A DNA stretch of 64,000 nucleotides from contig CALZFC010000021.1 in the NCBI GenBank assembly GCA_945643635.1, forward strand, positions 1,407,501 through 1,471,500. Direction: 5' to 3'. Below, one piece after another: positions 10,718 to 22,783 of the stretch. The notes under the pieces were generated by a model, which did no database searches, was not told where the DNA came from, and saw nothing but the letters and a program-made list of their open reading frames with translations. Position 1 is the first letter of the stretch. The number at the start of each line of letters is the position of its first letter. Source of the stretch: Allodiplogaster sudhausi. Its lineage: Eukaryota > Nematoda > Chromadorea > Rhabditida > Diplogasteridae. Position numbers and translations under genes: made by a program.

Positions 10718-13700
10718 TTCCTTGCATCCATTTTCTCTAACCTTCTAGCCGAAAAGATGTATCAGATTGGCATTGACAGTACACAAATAGAGCTGCATTA
10801 CAACGTGTTGTTGTAGACCAAACGGGATATTTACCCCGGAAGCATTCACTCATCGCTCCTCCTGGTCATATCAAATCTTCTCACTCTCTTACTTTTCGTT
10901 GTTTTAATTGTTATCCCTTATGTAGCATATCGATATCAGTCCGCAAGTCCTTCCAATTTCCACGTTAAATTGACGTATCATTTCATTTAGCGCTAGTTCT
11001 TTTATCAATAGAAGAATCGTGTTAGACATATTGTTCCGCACCATTTCTGCTTCAAATTCTCGTTTTGTTACTGTTGTAAGTAGTCATCGATATTTGTACA
11101 TATACAGAAAACGGTTAACTTGCAAGCTTTATCACTATCTCAGTCCTTGTTTTGTTGCTCAGTTGCACTTGCTTGCTCTAAGGTTGCCCATGCTGTCCTT
11201 GTGTGCCAACGTTGCATCCCTTCCGACCATGACCATTTCCGTTTGTTACGCGTCATCGTTTCCTTCTTGCCTCCGTTTAGATCTGTTTTGGAAAGAAAAG
11301 CTACCTACTCTTACTGCGTCGCCGACTTCTAGACCACGTCACAGACAACGTCATTCAGTGTGTATATACATATGTATATGGATAGAGCTGGAAAGAATGG
11401 CGCAACGCATGGGTAGCATAATATGTGCACGTAAGATATCAACAAATATATCTACTGGGTAATCTCTTAAGCACACCGCAGTTTTGGAAGTCACATCAAT
11501 CTCATTTGATAGTAGAAATGGATCCCAGCTTGCGTTCTTCTTATTGTGTCCTCAGGCGGCCGGACAAAGAGTCAGACGAGTTATAATAAGGGGAAGAACT
11601 TTTTATTCGGAATCGAGATAAGGTGTTGAAGGGTCCTAAGGCGTTGGAGAAGGGCACGACTCCTGGCGTGGTAGTGGTTGTTGAGGTGGACGGGAACGGA
11701 ATCAGCATCGGCGGGAGGACAGTAGCTACTCTGAATAAGGCCAGTCGTTCCAGGGACTAAGCTCGCATATGGCGGCGTTACGGGGGCAGAGCGTGTAGAT
11801 AGGCCTCGGGGCGGATATACAGAGAGAGAGAGAGAGAGAGTGAGAAGAAAAAGAGAACAGCAAGGAGGTAGAGACATGCGACGTACGTGAAGAGAATCCC
11901 CTTTACAGTGCTGTCGTCAGTATGTACATGAGTACATACCAATGTATCCACTTTAATTCTTACTTTTTGCAACAATTTGTATGCCAGTCATCGTCGCTTG
12001 CCGAAGCATTTCCACTTTATTCAAAATTGGCTATCCAGTTCAAAGAATGATCAAATCATGCATATTAATTTTGGTGTATCTGCTCTGCGGGACAACAAGC
12101 AGCGAGACTCTTGCAGAGCGGAAAGGAAAGGGCGAGCGAGAGAGGATGCTGCATACACTGGACGGCTTGGGCCATTAGCATAAGATTCCAACATTCCATG
12201 CACATTTCATGTGTTACGACAGTGAGATGACGAGAGTGATGCGCCGTCTTTGCATTTCTTTATGGTCAGCATAGCCAATTCCTCTCTTGGAAGCAAGCAA
12301 GGCTAGCGTGTCATATAAATGCCTTGAAAACGTGGAATATCCACACGCTTTTAAACGGCGCATATTCCCGAACAATCGTCAAGAAAAGAAGCTTATCACA
12401 TTCTGTGGAAGTCCATCACTTTCGCGAGAAATGGATTTGATGATGAAAAGTGCATGACGAGAAAGAAAGAATTAACTAGTTTTCTGGAAGCGATCACGTA
12501 AGAAGAAAACGGGATTGGATGATGAAGATAGAACATTAATACAATTAGTATTCTATGATGGCTCAAGGTTATATAATTATGCTATTTAAATTACGACAAA
12601 GGAAGGCAAAATTAACGGTCGCTTGAGTAACGAGAGAGAGAGAGAGGAAGAGGAAATGGTGCCTGGAAGAGACTTCTCATTGTCAGTGAGCAGAGAAAGT
12701 GCGCACTCGTGTCCTTTGAGGATAATTGAGAATAGAAAGGATAGGAAGAACGGATGTCACGACGGAAGTAAAGGAGCAGCTTAAGTGGAAATGTTCCGAG
12801 ATGGCAAACATTGATCTTCCTGGAATATTACAACGCGGAAACGCTGTTGTTACACGGGCCAGAGGTGAATGCATCATCAGCCTATACCCAACGGGAAGAA
12901 ACAAACAGCCTACTAGTTTACCTTTCAAAAATTTTCGATTGACTAAAAGAATTGATTTCAAGAAATTTTTGTGCACTAAGGAGAACGGAAACAAATCAAA
13001 CGAAAAACAAATGCTGCTGATGAAAACCAACCCTAGGACAAGGAGCGAACCGCGCATTTTTGCAGAAATGACGTATCAAGGAAGGAAAGCGTTGACTCGA
13101 GCGGAAGTGGTAAGCGTAGCAAATATTTCTGTCATCGGGGACTGTCAAACATGTCGAGCAAAAGGACATTGGCAGAAGCGAGATATGAACAGGGGAGGGG
13201 GCTATGTATATCAGGGGGACTGAAGATGAGATGAATGGACATGAACTTGTTCCCACTTGGCTCAGTCAATCCGCTTACACCAACAGAACGAAACTTGTTA
13301 AGTCAGAAGTCAGAAGATAATTACATATATGCAGGAATAACACAAGACATTGAAAGAAGAATATTCTTTGTCTTATAAGTACTAGCAGGGTCCGAACAAG
13401 GAAAAGTTTGGCGGCCGACAACGGCAGAAACTTCAGGCTAGCATTTGAAGGAGCTGTAAATGGTCATAAATATGTACATGGGGGAAAGCGAGCTCATAGG
13501 CATGCGACTCCAAATTTTCTACGAATTAATGGTAATTAATGGTCTCGACAGAAAAAGAAGTGGCATCGAAGGAAGATTCATCGCCCATCGTTCTCTGCAA
13601 TTACAGTATAATTTAAAAGTTCTTCGTCTTCCTTCTTAAGTAGCAATTCCCTTTAATGATGTGTACGCCAAACAACATCTATACCCATTCTGTCTCAAAA

Positions 13701-14070
13701 GAAGACCAAGCATTACAAAAGCAGATGATGATGGAAGAGCTCAGAAATGTTCTTTGACATCTGAAGGGTGCCCGATTGAATGGATGAATTTCTATGCCAA
13801 GAAGGCGGAGGAGTTGACAGACCAGCTTAGTTAGATTCAAGAAGAAACTAATTGTTCTGGTGAAACGGTAAGCGCCCACGTTCACTCTTCTCTCGTTCTC
13901 ACCCGCATTCTCTCTCTCTCTCTCTCTCCTTCCGAGTTCTTTCAGTTGTCCTTCATGGTGGTTATGTTTGCTGCTGTGGCAAAAACCGCTTGAGCCGACG
14001 GTGCGAATCTGCACTGCCTTCCGTCATCACAAACATGAACTGCAGTTGGCAGTGCAGCGAGACAGAGAGT

Positions 14071-14101
<31 letters not shown>

Positions 14102-14226
14102 GGATAGAAACAGAGGGATAGAGAGAGAGAGTGAGAGACCTTGCACGTGGTGCCAGTCTGCCATGTCTGCTTTTGCAACCCAGCAAACAGAAGAAGCAAC
14201 ATCATAACTGGGCTCGTTCTCTGAAT

Positions 14227-14263
<37 letters not shown>

Positions 14264-15194
14264 GTTCACATAGGGATGGGAAGCTGATGCAACAACCAAA
14301 CGGCTGTAATCCCACATGACCGGAAGTGCTCGCCGGTTATGAGGCCTATTTTCATTCTACCTATTGTTAGATCATTAACTCTGGAAGTTTATCCCCCAAC
14401 GAACGACTCTTCTTTGTTGTCTCTTCTCTCTCTCCATCACTTTTCTTCTCTATTAAGCTTGCTCTCTATTGCCGCTATTTCACCCTCTCTACTTCCCCTG
14501 ACTCATACTTTTTCCATAGCTCATCTCCATCAATCAGTATGATGCAATCTGCGACGCAGCTTTCGTTTCCTTGCACTTTGGAGGCATTGCTTCGGGGTGA
14601 AGAACAAAGGAGTATGATTCATTATAAGCAGCTTCCATCTCTTCCGTTAAAAGTGATAAGGAGGACTAGCATATCGTCCTTCGGAGGGAAATAAAAAAGA
14701 GAGAGAGGAAGAGAGAGAGTGAGAAAAAGAGAGTAGATGTTGTCTGAGAGAAAACTGTACATTATTCTGGAGGATCAGCATATCAAGATAGCGGGAATAT
14801 CTCTATATAGCTCACGCTCTCCTTCCTATTAATATAATGCTGCTTTAGCGTCCCAGAAGATAATTTAGTTGGGAAAGAGAAGACTAGAAATGACAGAGAA
14901 AAAAAGGTAGAAAATAGATGAGAAATAGCCGGCCTCCTGAGAAGGCGAGGGATTCGTCTACGAGGCCAACTGGTCGCCACAACAAACAGATCTCGACTTG
15001 CGAGTAATGCATGGACAATGTTTCCGCTTCACGGAAATGACTCCATGTTTAGCTCGCATTTATTATATTTGTATTTCCCGCTCCCCTCTTTTGTATAGCG
15101 GTGTAAGACCAATCCGCGCGTTGCGGTCGCGGAGCGGTTGACCTCTCCCTCGCCAACGTGTCAAGCTAGGCCTATCCCGTCCCTGCCAGCTCAT
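10718..15194. other. Spacer downstream of LRP5/6; no supported gene
   Basis: Presumably begins with the LRP5/6 3' UTR; I found no AATAAA close to the stop. GA tracts occur at 11820-11842, 13905-13930 and 14066-14130, and a CT tract at 14228-14265. The longest non-repetitive open frame is plus-strand 12726-13223 (ATG at 12801, 140 codons to the stop). It has no recognisable domain and overlaps an equally long minus-strand frame, so I do not call it a gene. The rest shows nothing I can assign. Confidence 0.5.
14066..14130. repeat. (GA)n microsatellite
   Basis: GA-rich run with short GGGATA interruptions. A complementary-sense CT run at 14228-14265 lies about 100 bp away, so the two could pair as an imperfect inverted repeat in RNA or single-stranded DNA. 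Confidence 0.85.
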
Positions 15195-15964
15195 TGTTAG
15201 CGTCCTTCCTTCCCCGGGCCGGCAGGGCCTCTCTACTCTCCTCTTCACTTCTTTACTTGCTGTTGTGCCATGTCATGTTTAGAAGAGTTGTTATAACTCT
15301 TACTCATGTTATAACTTGTATTAATATGGGCCTTTGGCCATCCTATATGCGGTGCTGGCTTCTTAGCCAGTTTTGTGCATACGTGATGTGTTATATGTTA
15401 TTTCATCATATTTCGTCATTTATGCCTTTTCCTCATGCTTTTCTCTCTCTCTCACTCTCTTTCCTTTCTCTTTCTCCTCGGCGTCGTTGTCATGCGTGCG
15501 TGTAAGCCCATCCCACACCTCTCACGGCTTTCAACCGTGCTTTAAGGGTTTGGCGTCCAGGCTTGGCGCCTCCGTGGTGGTTCGTCTCCACCTCCTCTTC
15601 CTTCCTTCTCCCTACTTCCTTCTACTTTCTCTCTTCAAGGACTTCCACGTCCAACTCCAGTTTTATTGTTTCGTCACTATAAGGTTGTAACCTTTCTTTA
15701 GCCTTCTCTCACCTCTCTCTCTACACATACATCTCTCTACTCTTTCTCTCTCCATCAATCAATACGTAATTGGCAAGTAGCCATCTTGTAGTTTCCTCTT
15801 TCTCTCTCAACTCTCTCTCTCTCTCTCACTTCTATCAATCGATACCACATCCACCTAGCAAGGCCTGACTTGCTATTCCACCTCGTTACTCTACCGGTCA
15901 ATAAGGTTTATGTATTAATTCTTGTAATAAATATCTTTTATTACTCGAGTTAGTCTCCTTTACA
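15195..15964 (+). mobile_element. Possible solo LTR
   Basis: About 770 bp that starts TGTTAG and ends TTTACA, with a single AATAAA at about 15926 placed some 35 bp before the 3' end, as in LTR R/U5 regions. The interior is pyrimidine-rich without coding capacity. I could not find a convincing target-site duplication, and there is no gag/pol sequence nearby. A chance TG...CA pair in low-complexity DNA is a real alternative. Confidence 0.22.
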
Positions 15965-16597
15965 AAGCTGGTTTAAAGGGGACAGAGTCATTCGGAGGTC
16001 GTGCGTGTCTTTATCATTCAGGCTCACGGTAAGGGCCATCTCCGAAACAGACAACGTCTCTCCCTCCCTCCCTCTCTCTCTATATCTCACTCTCTCCCTA
16101 TCCTCTTCTAATCTCCCTCCTGCTCGTGTGTCTAATTCATCTCTCAAAACCATCTCTCTGTTCCGTCACCGCCTCCTATCCTACATGAAATGGCAATCCG
16201 ACTCTTCGACCGTTGTCCAGGAGCAAAGAAAGAGGCTATGAGGTACTGGCCTGTTTACTCCGTGGGTTGTAAGGAAGCGGATAAGAGAGAGGAGCAAACG
16301 AAAGAAGGGAAGAGATCGGGAAGGGACAAGAGGCGCCCGTCTTCACGGCGCCGCCAATTGCGTCGGCTGACTAGCCGGTGAGCGGTGGACTGCAATCACT
16401 TCTCATCACTCATTCACTCACGGTTGATCGACACCCCTTAGTCACTGATGCGGGCTGAACGGGAACGAGCAGACTCGAGAGGAAACAGTATAAACGTTTG
16501 AAACTTTTTGTAAACAAGCAGCGTTGACTCCGAATGTTTTAATGGAAACGTGCGAGACTTACAGACTTGTTTAGTCTGTTTTTGAACCCATCCCCAG

Positions 16598-16714
16598 AAA
16601 CTTAACGTTGAGCAGGCGACCGACCACCTGCTGCTCAGCCATTGCAAGGACCTGTTGGAATGGAAGGCAGCAGAAAGCAAGGCATTTTCAGTCGCGTGGA
16701 AACCTCTCGAATAA
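16598..16714 (+). CDS. Candidate isolated 3'-terminal exon, unknown gene
   Basis: A good acceptor (pyrimidines then CCCCAG ending at 16597) is followed by 38 sense codons and a TAA in phase 0. The peptide looks protein-like and amphipathic (about 11 LNVEQATDHLLLSHCKDLL, then EWKAAESKAF, ending WKPLE) and is not repeat-derived. I cannot find the upstream exons or name a family. It lies alone in the microsatellite-rich block, so it may be the end of a gene with long introns, a pseudogene fragment or chance. Confidence 0.25.
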   Translation, partial: KLNVEQATDHLLLSHCKDLLEWKAAESKAFSVAWKPLE

Positions 16715-17487
16715 GTCATGTCTCTGCAGAGAGAAGACAGCCGACTTCTCTGTCATGGTGTTGTCAAGTTGTCCCCTTCTCTCCATGCCGGTCTCCCTGC
16801 ATGTCAGAACCTCAGACTGGGCTGGCTGTGCTCGAAAGCCAAACGTTCCGCCACCATCGCCAGCACTGGTCGGTCGGACCTTTGGCCTTTAGCATTTCCT
16901 CTGCCGATCGACTACCTTTCGGTCCCTCTTTCTCTCTCTCTCTCTCTCTCGCTCGTTTTTTCCTTTCTTTCTCTTACTCACTCCCCTCTCTTGCTCTCTT
17001 TCAACCAACACATTCTTATTTCCGCAAGAGAGAGTCTGATCAATCGTGAACTCTTCGTGTACGCTTCTCATATCCTTCTCTATCTTGCTCGCTTTCTCGA
17101 TACACCTTCTCCCACTCTTCTGACATTTCTGTAATCATCCTCTTTTAATTACCACCAAGCCCTCCATTTGCAATCAATTCTCTTTTTTCTCTCTCTTTCG
17201 TCCATATTGCACTGATTCACCGTCTCTCAATTTCACTCACTCCGTCGTGCCTTTAGATTAAATGGAATTTTCGACGAGAGGAGTAGCAAAGCAAAATTCA
17301 TCTGTAGGACTGCAATCTTTCTTCCTTCCCCATCTCATTCTTCCCAGTCATCCCCTCTCGGCTCAGTCTCCCATCTCTGCACTTCTTGCTACGATTACGA
17401 AATCCTTTCTTTCACGAGCAATCGGATGAATATCCGTGTTCGTCTTACAAGAGTTCCAAGACAGTACAAGTGTGGTATAGAGAAAGA

Positions 17488-17534
<47 letters not shown>

Positions 17535-18360
17535 GGCGAGAAAGAGAGACAAACGGCGAGAAGGGTAGAAAGGGAGAGAGAGTCAAAGACAAAAGTGTAT
17601 CTTCATACTCTACACGCACGCCATTAAAAGACCGCAGAAGAGAGCATCGATTTGAATCGGACGACAAAGAATCGCCGAATAAAATTGTATATTTTCCTGC
17701 CGAAGTAAACCCCGACATGTGCACACGCACTTTTGTTTACCAAAGGATACGCTGATTTCTGTTATATCGCTTGCTTGCTAGCAATGGGAATCTCAACTCA
17801 CTTGGGAATTTGAGTTTGACTAAGAATTCGGCATACTTTCGGTGATGTTGGACAATTCTTGACTTCCCTTTTCGCGCTACCAACATTTCATTTTTTTTTT
17901 CTCTTTTTGGTAAACAGGAGCTTGGACCATTACCAAAGCAAACGATGCATCGAATGAACGAAGACCTGAGTCATCATCATCTTTTGCACAATGCAGCCTG
18001 CTGAAGCTGGCAGGACAAAGATAGAAGTTGTGCTGAGCGCAACTCGTAACGTCACGCCGAATACCGAATCATAAACTATAGCACTCTCTAGTTGCTTCCT
18101 CTGGCACTACGTATATGAATGTGCTGCACAGAAGCGAACACGGATTTTGTGTTGTGCGAAACGCAAAATGCCATAGGTGCATTAATAGAAAAATGCAAGG
18201 AGATGCAAAGATAGAAAATGATGACTGAGAAAAGAACAATAGACGAAGAGAAAGAGAAGGAAATGCGATGAAGGAAGAGATGGGAACATTTCAGCCATTC
18301 TTGCGTCGCTCGCTGCCAGAACCAGGAATAGGTATTGGAGGACGAAAGAGCACTCGAGGA

Positions 18361-18513
18361 AGAGAGAAAAAGATAGAGAGGGAAAAGAGAGAGAGGAAAG
18401 GATAATGGAGAGGAAGAGATGGCGGGAGGGATAGAGAGAAAAAGATAGAGAGGGAAAAGAGAGAGAGAGAGAGAGGAAAGGATAATGGAAAGGAAGAGAT
18501 GGCGGGAGGGATA
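18361..18513. repeat. Two-copy purine minisatellite (about 72-80 bp unit)
   Basis: A unit beginning GAGAGAAAAAGATAGAG and ending GATGGCGGGAGGGATA occurs twice head to tail. The copies differ by one base (GGAGAGG versus GGAAAGG) and by the length of the internal GA run, so the duplication is recent, with slippage since. Confidence 0.8.
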
Positions 18514-18698
18514 AATAGCGAGAAGAAGAAAAGCTGCAAATGCAGGACTCAAGGGTGGCCGAAGCTAATTTTAATAGGACGAGGGAGGATGATGAAGGAT
18601 GGGCGCGTATTATGACGCGCCTGGAGAGCATCGAACTAAAGGGCCCAATAGTTAATACAACAAAAAAACCCACGATAAGGGTTTTAGGGAGACCCGGG

Positions 18699-18699
18699 T

Positions 18700-18785
<86 letters not shown>

Positions 18786-18786
18786 T
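18699..18786. repeat. (GA)n microsatellite array
   Basis: Roughly 88 bp of almost pure GA with single-G insertions, among the longest dinucleotide tracts in the window. No overlapping gene. Confidence 0.9.
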
Positions 18787-19351
18787 AACAGAAGACGATT
18801 AGGAAGAGAGAATGATCCCAATCACAGAGCAGAATGGTCAATGACTCGAGGAAAAAAAAGGAGACGGGCACTTTGATTGATAAGCAGTCGGAAGGTCTTT
18901 TATCCATACTACAGACATCTCTCTCTGCTATCAAAGACATTGTCGTCGCTGCTCTCTCTCTCCCTCCCTATCTTTCTCCCCTCCCTCTTTTTCTCTTTCT
19001 CTTTCTCTCGTTCTCTTTCTCTCTCTCTTTTTTTTCTTTAAATGTCGATTTCTCCTTTCAAACTTGCACGTAGATATTTGAAGATGCAGAAAATGGGCAC
19101 AAGAGCGATGGAAGAGAAGTAAAAGCGCATTCTGACAACGATGACAATTGAAATTGATTCGTCATTTGGATGGAGAGCGGCAAATGGGAAGCGCATTTCG
19201 TTTTCATTCAAAACTCATCCACGCCTCAAGAGTCAGCAACCCAACGCCTTCATAGTATATGGGTGAAAAAATGGCCTTTAAAAAACTTGATAGAGCCTAG
19301 CGTTAGAAGTGAACGGAACACAGACGTAGAGAACAACAGAGACAGAGACAG

Positions 19352-20493
19352 CTAGAGAGAGAGAGAGAGCAAGAGAGAGAGACATGAGAGAGAAGCTAAC
19401 CTAGTTACGCTAGTCCTTCCGCGAAGTGATTCGATCTCTTCCTGGCGAGACGTTGCCATCGCTGCCCGAGGCAAAGCTCGAGCGGCCGCTACTGATCTGC
19501 TCGGCTGCTGGAGCTGAAAGGGCACGGGGAACTTAAGGAGGCAGTAAGAACTCTCGTTCATGGATAAATAAGTGGGATGGAACGAACGCGTTGCCTGCTG
19601 CGGCTGCTTGGCAGTGGCACTGTTGCTCGAGCCGGGCCGACTCGGGCTGTCTCCGCTGTCTCGGCTGCTCGGCCCCGCGTCGTCGCTGCTGTCATCTCTT
19701 GACTTGCTCCTCCCGAACACGTTGCTGACCCACTTGATGACCGAGTTCTCCTTCTTCTTCTTGGTCGGCGATGCCTGCTCACCTGGCGACTCTCCGGCCA
19801 GCAACGACGTGGCGGGCGCCGACGCCGCGACGCCGGCCCTCGGCTTCTGCTTCCCGCTGCCAAACTCCACTCCCTCGACGATCGGATCGAGTGTGATCTG
19901 TAGGAAGAGACGAGATTCTCCGGAACGCCCTCCCCCTCTCCATCTCCTACCTTCCTCGACGCCGTCGCCTTGGGTGGTGAGCCGGCAGTTGCTGCTAGCG
20001 GGAGGCTGCCGACGGATTTGCTGGTCTTTGGCGGGACTCCCGACGCGGAAGCGGCGCGGCCGCTGGAGATGCGTTGCGGCTGGGAGCGCCCGGCCGACTG
20101 CACCTGCATGCAATTTGCGATCATTCTTTCTTTATTCGGTCTCTTCTGCTATTCTAAACTGTTTTGCCTGTCTTCCTTTTTTAAATAAGAATAAAGTCAT
20201 AAACATCAAGTCCTTGCCATGTGGCATGCCAATTGCCCCTTTTTTAATTAAGCCATTCGTCTGCTAATTTCTCTCCTTGCCCACCTTCTCCCTTATCTCG
20301 ACTAGACAGCGGCAGTTGCAATCTGCTGAGATGGCAAGAGAAGCTGTCATAAGCCGCGCTGCTTATCGCACTCGCAACATTCAAGACACTGGGCGGACTT
20401 TCATCACTCTGATACCTCTTTAGAATCACGATCTTTGTCATGCCAAGAGAGAGAAGAAAGAATGACTGTGTGTGGAAAATAAGACAGAGAGAC

Positions 20494-20537
<44 letters not shown>

Positions 20538-21042
20538 AGAACGCTTGCGAAAGAAAAAGTTTTGGGAAAGAAGAGAAAAAATATTCATTTGAAAGTAGCA
20601 AAAATTTTGACTCCTAAAACGATGTCGTCAGAATTTTGATGCAAAAGAGAAGAAGAAGACGAGATGACGAGAGCATAGTGAAGAGAGAAAAGTGTGTGTA
20701 AGGGCTCTCTCCGTCACTGCTCGCTCTACATCCCTTGCAGTCTCTTTCTTCTTTCTCCTCTTCTATTCTTTCTCTCTCTCTCTCTCTTCCTGCTTGTTTG
20801 CTCAGCCCCACTCCTCTGCAACGGTTCTCGTGAATGAAAATGTTCTGTATCGCTCGGATGAGATTGCAGGAATGAAGAGAGAAGAAGCGGCAGGCTGCAG
20901 CTACTTTCCACTCTCTCCCCCCACCCTCTTCTTCTCTCCCGAAAGACCACGTGGCACTCTCCTGGTGACTTGGCGGCATCTTTCCACCGAGCAGATACAC
21001 GGCCGACCCTTTCTCTCGCACTTTACTCTCTCTTCTCTCGTC

Positions 21043-21086
<44 letters not shown>

Positions 21087-21792
21087 TCTTCCTATCTCTC
21101 TCAGACCAAAGTTCTCTCTCTCTCTCTCCCTTCTCCGCCTCCGCCAAACGAGCCTCCGTCTCTAGCCACATGATGGCCAGCTGCTGCCACTCGAATAGCA
21201 GCAACACGGAGAAACCGGCCAGGCCGTCAATCACAGTTTGCCGATTCTCTCTCTCTCTGTCTATCTCTTTCTTTCCTAACTAACTATCTCTCTCTTCGTC
21301 ACTCTCTCTCTTTCTTCCTCTCTCACTATCTCTCTCTCTCTCTTTCTTTCTTCCTCTCTCACTATCTCTCTCTCTTTCTTCTCCTCACTCTCTCTCTCTT
21401 TCTTCCTCTCTCACTATCTCTCTCTCTCTCTCTCTCTTTCTTCCTCTCTCACTCTCTCTCTCTCTCTTCCTCTCTCACTAGCTCTCTCTCCCGCTCTCTC
21501 TCTCTCTCGTTCATTCGGTCTCTCTTTCTCACTTCTATCCCTCTCTTCGAGTTGGTATGCCACGTGACCCCCGGCCTTCGCGCAACCCGGCAAGCCCATG
21601 CCGAGCGGTCCTGCTGCGGAGGCCAAGGGTCGCCAATGCCTGGCATAAGTATCGCGGTTTGCCGCATAAGCCCTCTCCTCTGCGCCAGAGGCGACAATGA
21701 ATCAGGCACTCTGAATGAGAGAAACAGAAAAGGCGAGAGTGTGTGAGAGAGAGAGGGCGCGCGCGCAGGGTGCGAGAGAGCGAAAGAGAGAA

Positions 21793-21853
<61 letters not shown>

Positions 21854-22783
21854 AAGGAGCGGACAGGGAGACTGGATCCAAGCAATTGCTTCTCAGTTAG
21901 CAACGACACTTTCGACCTGAGTCGCAGCAAATCCCACCCACCGAAACCTTCAAAGCCTTGACAATAAATCTAAACGTTAAAAAAGAAAAAAAAGAACAAA
22001 AGAAAAGCGCATCTTTCGAAAAAAAATGTTCGCTTTCAAATCGCGAAGCGCATGACCTATATGCAAAATTGTATGTATGTTTACTGACACTGCAAGTTAC
22101 AAATAAAGATAAGAGAAAGAGACAAAAAGAGAGTAGACAAGGAGAAACGGAAATGGCTGGCGATTGGCAAAGAAGGCAAACGGCGCACCTCGTTGAGTGA
22201 GTGCGCCCTGGCGCGTACATTCTTCAGTCCCGTGCGGGCAGTTGGCGGCAGCTTGGACGCCGAGAACAGCTGCATATCCTTGGTGACGATGGGCGAGAGC
22301 ATCTTCCTGTTCTCCTTGTCCTCACTCTGGTCGTGCTTCTCCCTCTGGACGGTCGTCTCCTGCTTGTGCTCTCCAGTGTCGTGGCTGCTCACTAGTGCGC
22401 GCGCTGTCTGCTCTTGCTGCTGCTGATGCATTCCGTGCTGCTGCGAGTGCTGCTGCTCCGCCTCCTCATAGCCGAGACCGCGACGCGACCGCGTTGCGAG
22501 CAACGTAGACGCACGCCCAGACACACTCTCCACTCGGAAGCGGCTGACCGTCAGGCGTCTCTCGGTGTCGCGTGCTCTTTCGCCGAGCAGGAGAGGGTAC
22601 ATTGTGGGAGGCTGAATGGGATCCGCCAGCGTGGAGGTGGTCTCTTCGCTGGCCGCCAGGTTGGCGGGAGTCAGGGGGGAGTGGGAAGTGAGAGAAGAAT
22701 GGGGAGGGGAGGCGATGGTAGAGGGCGGGCAGGGGGCAGGATGAAGCAACAAACGACTGCTACCAACACTCTCCCCGATCATC
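19352..22783 (-). CDS. Ser/Pro-rich protein of unknown function (partial, 3 exons)
   Basis: Three phase-0 exons on the minus strand: 22189-22783 (ATG at 22782, preceded by acceptor TCTTCCAG), 19951-20103 and 19352-19897, giving about 430 aa. Upstream coding exons may exist, since the ATG directly follows an acceptor. At 19401 a donor (TAG|GTTAGC) could splice on instead of running into the repeat-coded LSL ending. The protein is low-complexity and basic: a Pro/Ser N-terminus, a VSRFRVESV segment, Gln/His runs, a conserved-looking LSPIVTKDMQLFSASKLPP patch, then SPTKKKKENSVIKWVSNVF and Ser/Asp stretches. It has no membrane segment or enzyme motif, suggesting a cytoplasmic or scaffold protein. 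The RFxV-type motif recalls docking sites for SPAK/OSR1 kinases in WNK proteins, but no kinase domain is present, so I do not name it. Confidence 0.45.
20484..20536. repeat. (GA)n microsatellite in an intron of the Ser/Pro-rich gene
   Basis: GA tract with a few CAGA steps inside the 2.1-kb intron between the exons ending at 20103 and starting at 22189. The same intron carries CT runs at 21044-21083 and 21105-21127. Confidence 0.85.
21296..21520. repeat. Tandem CT-rich repeats
   Basis: Four to five head-to-tail copies of a degenerate 45-55 bp unit containing TTTCTTCCTCTCTCACTATC, embedded in CT dinucleotides. Located in the long intron of the minus-strand Ser/Pro-rich gene. Confidence 0.75.
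21770..21852. repeat. (GA)n microsatellite
   Basis: GA array with AAAG interruptions, about 250 bp from the CT-rich tandem array of opposite strand sense. The two could form a long imperfect hairpin in the intron transcript. Confidence 0.85.

Larger units (their letters stand above)
15965..19351. other. Microsatellite-rich spacer
   Basis: Apart from the candidate exon at 16598-16714, no gene is supported. The block holds CT runs at 16060-16110 and 16930-16955, a GA run at 17487-17545, a duplicated purine minisatellite at 18361-18513, a long GA array at 18699-18786 and a CT/TTC-rich run at 18915-19040. Long open frames on both strands are Ser/Leu/Arg repeat artefacts. Confidence 0.55.

Noticed and set aside
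12726..13223. Open frame of 166 codons, plus strand
   Set aside because: It has no recognisable motif or splice sites, and the opposite strand is open over 124 codons too. Kept only as a note in the spacer entry.
18088..18940. Long minus-strand open frames of up to 252 codons
   Set aside because: They translate GA/CT repeats into Ser/Leu/Phe runs with no splice context or domains. The same applies to long frames at 8.8, 14.0, 17.5, 21.7, 27.5, 29.3 and 29.8 kb.
22189..22783. WNK kinase assignment for the Ser/Pro-rich gene
   Set aside because: Only an RFxV-like motif supports it. No kinase domain was found on the minus strand between this exon and the ABCC gene.
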